Positions 12,042 through 14,679 of a stretch of 14,679 nt of DNA are shown here, one piece after another. This stretch comes from an uncultured Ruminococcus sp. (GTDB lineage Bacteria; Bacillota; Clostridia; Oscillospirales; Ruminococcaceae), in assembly GCA_902772615.1 (NCBI GenBank), contig CACYBC010000165.1, positions 1 to 14,679 on the forward strand. The letters run 5' to 3'. Within the stretch, counting starts at the first letter, position 1. Every line of letters starts with the position of its first letter. A program made the position numbers and the translations under genes. The notes below the pieces were generated by a model. It did no database searches. It was not told the origin of the DNA and saw only the letters and a program-made list of their open reading frames with translations.

Positions 12042-13218
12042 GGAAGTATTGCTCCATGTAGAGCATCTGTGCCAGTATTTCGGTCCCACCAAAGCTGTAG
12101 ACGATGTTTCCTTTGATATATACAAAGGGGAGGTCTTTGGACTGGTCGGGGAATCCGGCTGCGGTAAGACCACCACCGGAAGGTCTATAATACGCATCTA
12201 TGACATCACTTCAGGAAGCGTTTATTTCAAGGGACACCGTATCTGCGCAGGAACTCTCTCTTACAGGGAGGCCATTAAGGCTGCCAGGAAAGAGCTCCGT
12301 GGAAATGTTTCGCCTGAGAGACGCGCTGAACTGGAAAAGATCATCGCAGACAACAAGCTTGAGATCCAGAAGGCCAATATCGACCAGAAAAACGCCGATA
12401 AGGAATACGGAAAGCAGCGTGCAGAAGAAGTCCGCAAAGAGTACGAGGAACTAATCGCCAATGCCTCCGATCCTCAGGAAAAAGAACGCCTCATCAAAGA
12501 GTCAAAGGACAGGATCAGGGCTGCCAAGAGATCCAAGATCGTCACGCAGATACAGATGATCTTCCAGGACCCCATCGCTTCGCTGAACCCCAGAATGACT
12601 GTTAAGGAGATCATCGGAGAAGGTCTGGTGATCCAGGGATACACTGACAAGGAGTATATCGAGAAAAAAGTTTATGAGATGCTCGATGTGGTCGGCCTTG
12701 TCCCGGAGCATGCCGGAAGATATCCTCACGAATTCTCCGGCGGACAGAGGCAGAGGATAGGCATCGCGAGAAGCATCATAATGAATCCTGAGATGATAAT
12801 CGCTGATGAACCTATATCGGCTCTGGACGTTTCCATACGCGCGCAGGTCATCAATCTTCTCAACGATCTGAGGGAGAAGATGGGCCTCACGATCATGTTC
12901 ATCGCGCATGACCTCTCGGTCGTCAAATATTTCTCGGACAGGATAGGGGTCATGTATTACGGCAAACTCGTTGAACTTGCCGATTCCGATGAACTGTTCA
13001 GGCATCCGCTGCATCCTTATACGAATTCGCTGCTGTCGGCGATCCCTGTACCGGATCCCGCCACGGAGAAAACGAGGGTGAGGATAACATACAATCCTCT
13101 TGAGGAGCATGATTATACGGTCAATCAGCCTTCACTGAGGGAGATCCTTCCCGGCCATTTCGTCTACTGCAACGACGAGGAAGAGAAACGCTACAAAGAG
13201 AAGATAGCAAATGAATAA
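12031..13218 (+). CDS. OppF/DppF-family ATPase with a charged helical insert before the Q-loop
   Basis: This 395-residue second ATPase pairs with the OppD-like subunit; most OppF/DppF proteins have about 310-340 residues. Motifs numbered from ATG 12031 are Walker A GESGCGKT (40-47), Q-loop FQDPIASLNPRMTV (Gln179), signature SGGQRQR (from 236), Walker B MIIADEP (Glu260), SALD and switch His293. Between FKGHRI and the Q-loop are about 100 residues where relatives have about 25. The extra part is Glu/Lys/Arg/Ala-rich and looks like a helical hairpin or coiled coil (ELEKIIADNK, EEVRKEYEEL, KERLIKESKD). The C-terminus keeps PGHFVYC but lacks the other cluster cysteines. ATG 12031 is preferred over TTG 12016 because GGAGGGG (12020-12026) sits just ahead of it. 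It overlaps oppD by 11 bases. Confidence 0.94.
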   Translation: MENKEVLLHVEHLCQYFGPTKAVDDVSFDIYKGEVFGLVGESGCGKTTTGRSIIRIYDITSGSVYFKGHRICAGTLSYREAIKAARKELRGNVSPERRAELEKIIADNKLEIQKANIDQKNADKEYGKQRAEEVRKEYEELIANASDPQEKERLIKESKDRIRAAKRSKIVTQIQMIFQDPIASLNPRMTVKEIIGEGLVIQGYTDKEYIEKKVYEMLDVVGLVPEHAGRYPHEFSGGQRQRIGIARSIIMNPEMIIADEPISALDVSIRAQVINLLNDLREKMGLTIMFIAHDLSVVKYFSDRIGVMYYGKLVELADSDELFRHPLHPYTNSLLSAIPVPDPATEKTRVRITYNPLEEHDYTVNQPSLREILPGHFVYCNDEEEKRYKEKIANE

Positions 13219-13645
13219 GAAACTGATCCTGAAGTACGTCGTTGTTCTGATCCTTTGCACCGCCTTAACGGTATTCTATGTCTCATCTAAGGGGATCAGG
13301 AACAAACGCCCTGCAGATCGCTATAAGATACTGGCTGACGGATTCACCATTCCGGGGCTTCTCGTCACCGGGTTCGGACTTATGATGGTCATTTCCGATA
13401 CGGGCACGCTGGACGGAGTGATATACGGGATGCAGACAGCGTTCAGGATGCTTACATTTCAGTTGCTCTCAAAAGGCAAGCAACAGCCAAACTACAGTGA
13501 TTTCAAGGACCACCGAGAGGAGATGAGGCAGCTCAGACGGCTCAGGGGCGGTGGCTTCGGATTCATGATTATCACGGGCGGGGCGTTTCTTGCCGCTGCT
13601 GTAGTGTTCGTCTTCCTTTATCTTAAGGCGACCGGGGCACTGTGA
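13211..13645 (+). CDS. DUF3899-like small integral membrane protein
   Basis: This 144-residue protein has three predicted membrane helices: about residues 7-26, 42-63 and 116-140. The central soluble stretch is basic (DFKDHREEMRQLRRLRGG). The pattern of an N-terminal helix, then DRYKILADGFTIPGLLVTGFGLMMVISDTGTLDGVIYGM, resembles DUF3899 proteins of Bacillota, whose function is unknown. The gene overlaps the OppF-like gene by eight bases (ATGAATAA region), so it is co-transcribed and probably translationally coupled. The upstream site is only a weak AAGAGAAG, consistent with reinitiation. Its position suggests an accessory role for the importer, but nothing in the sequence proves that. Confidence 0.78.
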   Translation: MNKKLILKYVVVLILCTALTVFYVSSKGIRNKRPADRYKILADGFTIPGLLVTGFGLMMVISDTGTLDGVIYGMQTAFRMLTFQLLSKGKQQPNYSDFKDHREEMRQLRRLRGGGFGFMIITGGAFLAAAVVFVFLYLKATGAL

Positions 13646-13667
13646 TCTTACAGTTAAAATAGATGAA

Positions 13668-13708
13668 AAGCCGCCTGTTCTCGTGCAAACGCAGGAGACG
13701 GACGGCTT
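13668..13708 (+). repeat. Inverted repeat between the DUF3899-like gene and the carboxypeptidase gene
   Basis: AAGCCG (13668-13673) pairs with CGGCTT (13703-13708), and an inner CCTG/CAGG pair is possible. Only scattered T residues follow, so a true terminator is doubtful. It lies in an 84-base gap with no good promoter, and may be a weak attenuator or mRNA-processing structure limiting expression of the last gene. Confidence 0.4.
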
Positions 13709-13729
13709 GTCTGCAATAAGGAGGAGAAT

Positions 13730-14679
13730 ATGGGCATCGAGGAAAACAGAGAAAGATTTCTTGCGTGGCAGAACAGACTGAGCGCGTACAAAATGGCGCT
13801 GACACTGATCGAGATCGATGCGACCGAAAGGCCGCTTAATGCCGGCGCGGAATACAGGGGAGAGAAAGCAGCCATACTGTCAGGCGAATATATGCGTGTT
13901 CTTAAAGAAGAAGGCATCGAAGATGTCATGCGGAAGGTCGCTTCTGATGATCCCGACAGTGATATAAGAAAGATGGCTGAACTCTATCTGGAAAAGTTTG
14001 AGGAAAGCAGAAAGGTGCCGGAGAAGGAGTATTCTGACTACCAGAGGATACTTTCTGAAAGCGAAAGACAGTGGCTCATCTGTAAGGAACGCGCAGATTA
14101 TGACAGTTACTGGCCATATCTGGAAAAACTTGTTGATGCATTCACGGCCATCAAGATGTACGCCAATAAAGGGCAGGATCTGTTTGATCAGCTCCTTGAT
14201 GATAATGAAAAGGGCTATAACAGAGCCCGATATGATGAGTTGTTCGGCAAGGTCAGGAACGAAGTGGTCCCGCTCCTCAGAGAGATAGAGAAAGCCGAGC
14301 AGCCTGACACCTCATTCCTTCACAGGTATTATCCCGCGGACAAGCAGAGGGAATTCAACAGGGAACTTATGAAGTTTATTCGGTTCGATCCGTCATGGGG
14401 AACTGTAAGCGAGTCAGAGCATCCCGTTACTACGGGTCTGAACAGAAACGACATGCGTTTCACCACAAAATACCGCGAGAATGATCTGGTCATGGCTGCG
14501 CTGTCTTCCATGCATGAGAGCGGACATGCCTATTTCGGACATCAGACCGATCCTAAATATGATGGAACAGTAATACTTGAGAATATCCATGCGGGCATGC
14601 ATGAGTCTCAGTCAAGGCTGGTGGAGAACCATATAGGCAGGAGCAGGACCTTCTGGGAAGTGAATCTCCCGAAACTCAA
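13730..14679 (+). CDS. M32-family (Taq/Pfu-type) metallocarboxypeptidase, N-terminal part (3' end outside window)
   Basis: The frame is open from ATG 13730 to the right edge: 316 complete codons of a protein usually near 500 residues. The zinc motif HESGH is at residues 262-266. The third ligand is Glu292 in GMHESQSRLVENHIGRS, a block diagnostic of M32 carboxypeptidases. The 30-residue spacing from first His to Glu equals that in Pyrococcus furiosus carboxypeptidase (His269, His273, Glu299). The start has a strong AAGGAGG about seven bases upstream, and the N-terminus is typical, without a signal peptide. The enzyme removes C-terminal residues from peptides in the cytoplasm. Its place 84 bases behind the importer suggests it processes imported peptides, which is inference. 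It may be co-transcribed, since no clear promoter is seen in the gap. Confidence 0.93.
   Translation, partial: MGIEENRERFLAWQNRLSAYKMALTLIEIDATERPLNAGAEYRGEKAAILSGEYMRVLKEEGIEDVMRKVASDDPDSDIRKMAELYLEKFEESRKVPEKEYSDYQRILSESERQWLICKERADYDSYWPYLEKLVDAFTAIKMYANKGQDLFDQLLDDNEKGYNRARYDELFGKVRNEVVPLLREIEKAEQPDTSFLHRYYPADKQREFNRELMKFIRFDPSWGTVSESEHPVTTGLNRNDMRFTTKYRENDLVMAALSSMHESGHAYFGHQTDPKYDGTVILENIHAGMHESQSRLVENHIGRSRTFWEVNLPKL

Noticed and set aside
13668..13708. An intrinsic terminator after the DUF3899-like gene
   Set aside because: The stem is interrupted and no continuous T-run follows, so it is listed as an inverted repeat only.

Overview
The window looks like chromosomal DNA from an anaerobic Bacillota of class Clostridia. 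The evidence is a FolT-type ECF folate transporter subunit, separate fchA and folD genes, a DUF3899-like membrane protein, a lipoprotein peptide-binding protein, strong AGGAGG-type ribosome binding sites and TATAAT-like -10 boxes. Base composition is intermediate by eye. Genus and family cannot be fixed from this sequence. No tRNA, rRNA, mobile element, CRISPR array or phage gene was seen.

Region 1 (1-3840) is a folate / one-carbon block. The 3' end of a probable folT enters from the left and converges on a minus-strand operon, fchA-folD-folC-GNAT acetyltransferase. The two transcripts share a bidirectional terminator at 410-446. FolT would import folate, FolC would trap it as polyglutamate, and FchA and FolD would interconvert methenyl- and methylene-tetrahydrofolate. 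This FolD lacks the lysine and glutamine needed for cyclohydrolase activity in the bifunctional enzymes. FchA, encoded immediately upstream with a 4-base overlap, probably supplies that step.

Region 2 (3723-4400) is a divergent control region and a dCMP-deaminase-like gene. A perfect 10-base palindrome at 3809-3818 holds a TATAAT box on each strand. Each box has a -35-like hexamer 17 bp away, so the folate operon and the deaminase gene appear to share one symmetrical promoter core. A nested stem-loop lies in the folate operon leader. A terminator follows the deaminase gene.

Region 3 (4425-13645) is an Opp/Dpp-type ABC importer in which four of five subunits are enlarged. The binding protein is 814 residues. 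The OppC-like permease is 518 residues with about 215 residues between its first membrane helix and the permease core. The OppD-like ATPase is 723 residues with about 370 extra residues between Q-loop and signature. The OppF-like ATPase has a smaller charged helical insert before its Q-loop. Only the OppB-like permease has normal length. Both ATPases lack most of the C-terminal cysteines that bind an iron-sulphur cluster in Dpp/Opp relatives. The binding-protein gene has its own promoter and terminator; oppBCDF and a DUF3899-like gene are tightly packed or overlapping and have their own promoter and leader.

Region 4 (13730-14679) is the N-terminal part of an M32 (Taq-type) metallocarboxypeptidase running off the right edge. 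Its place behind the importer fits peptide uptake followed by cytoplasmic trimming, which is inference.
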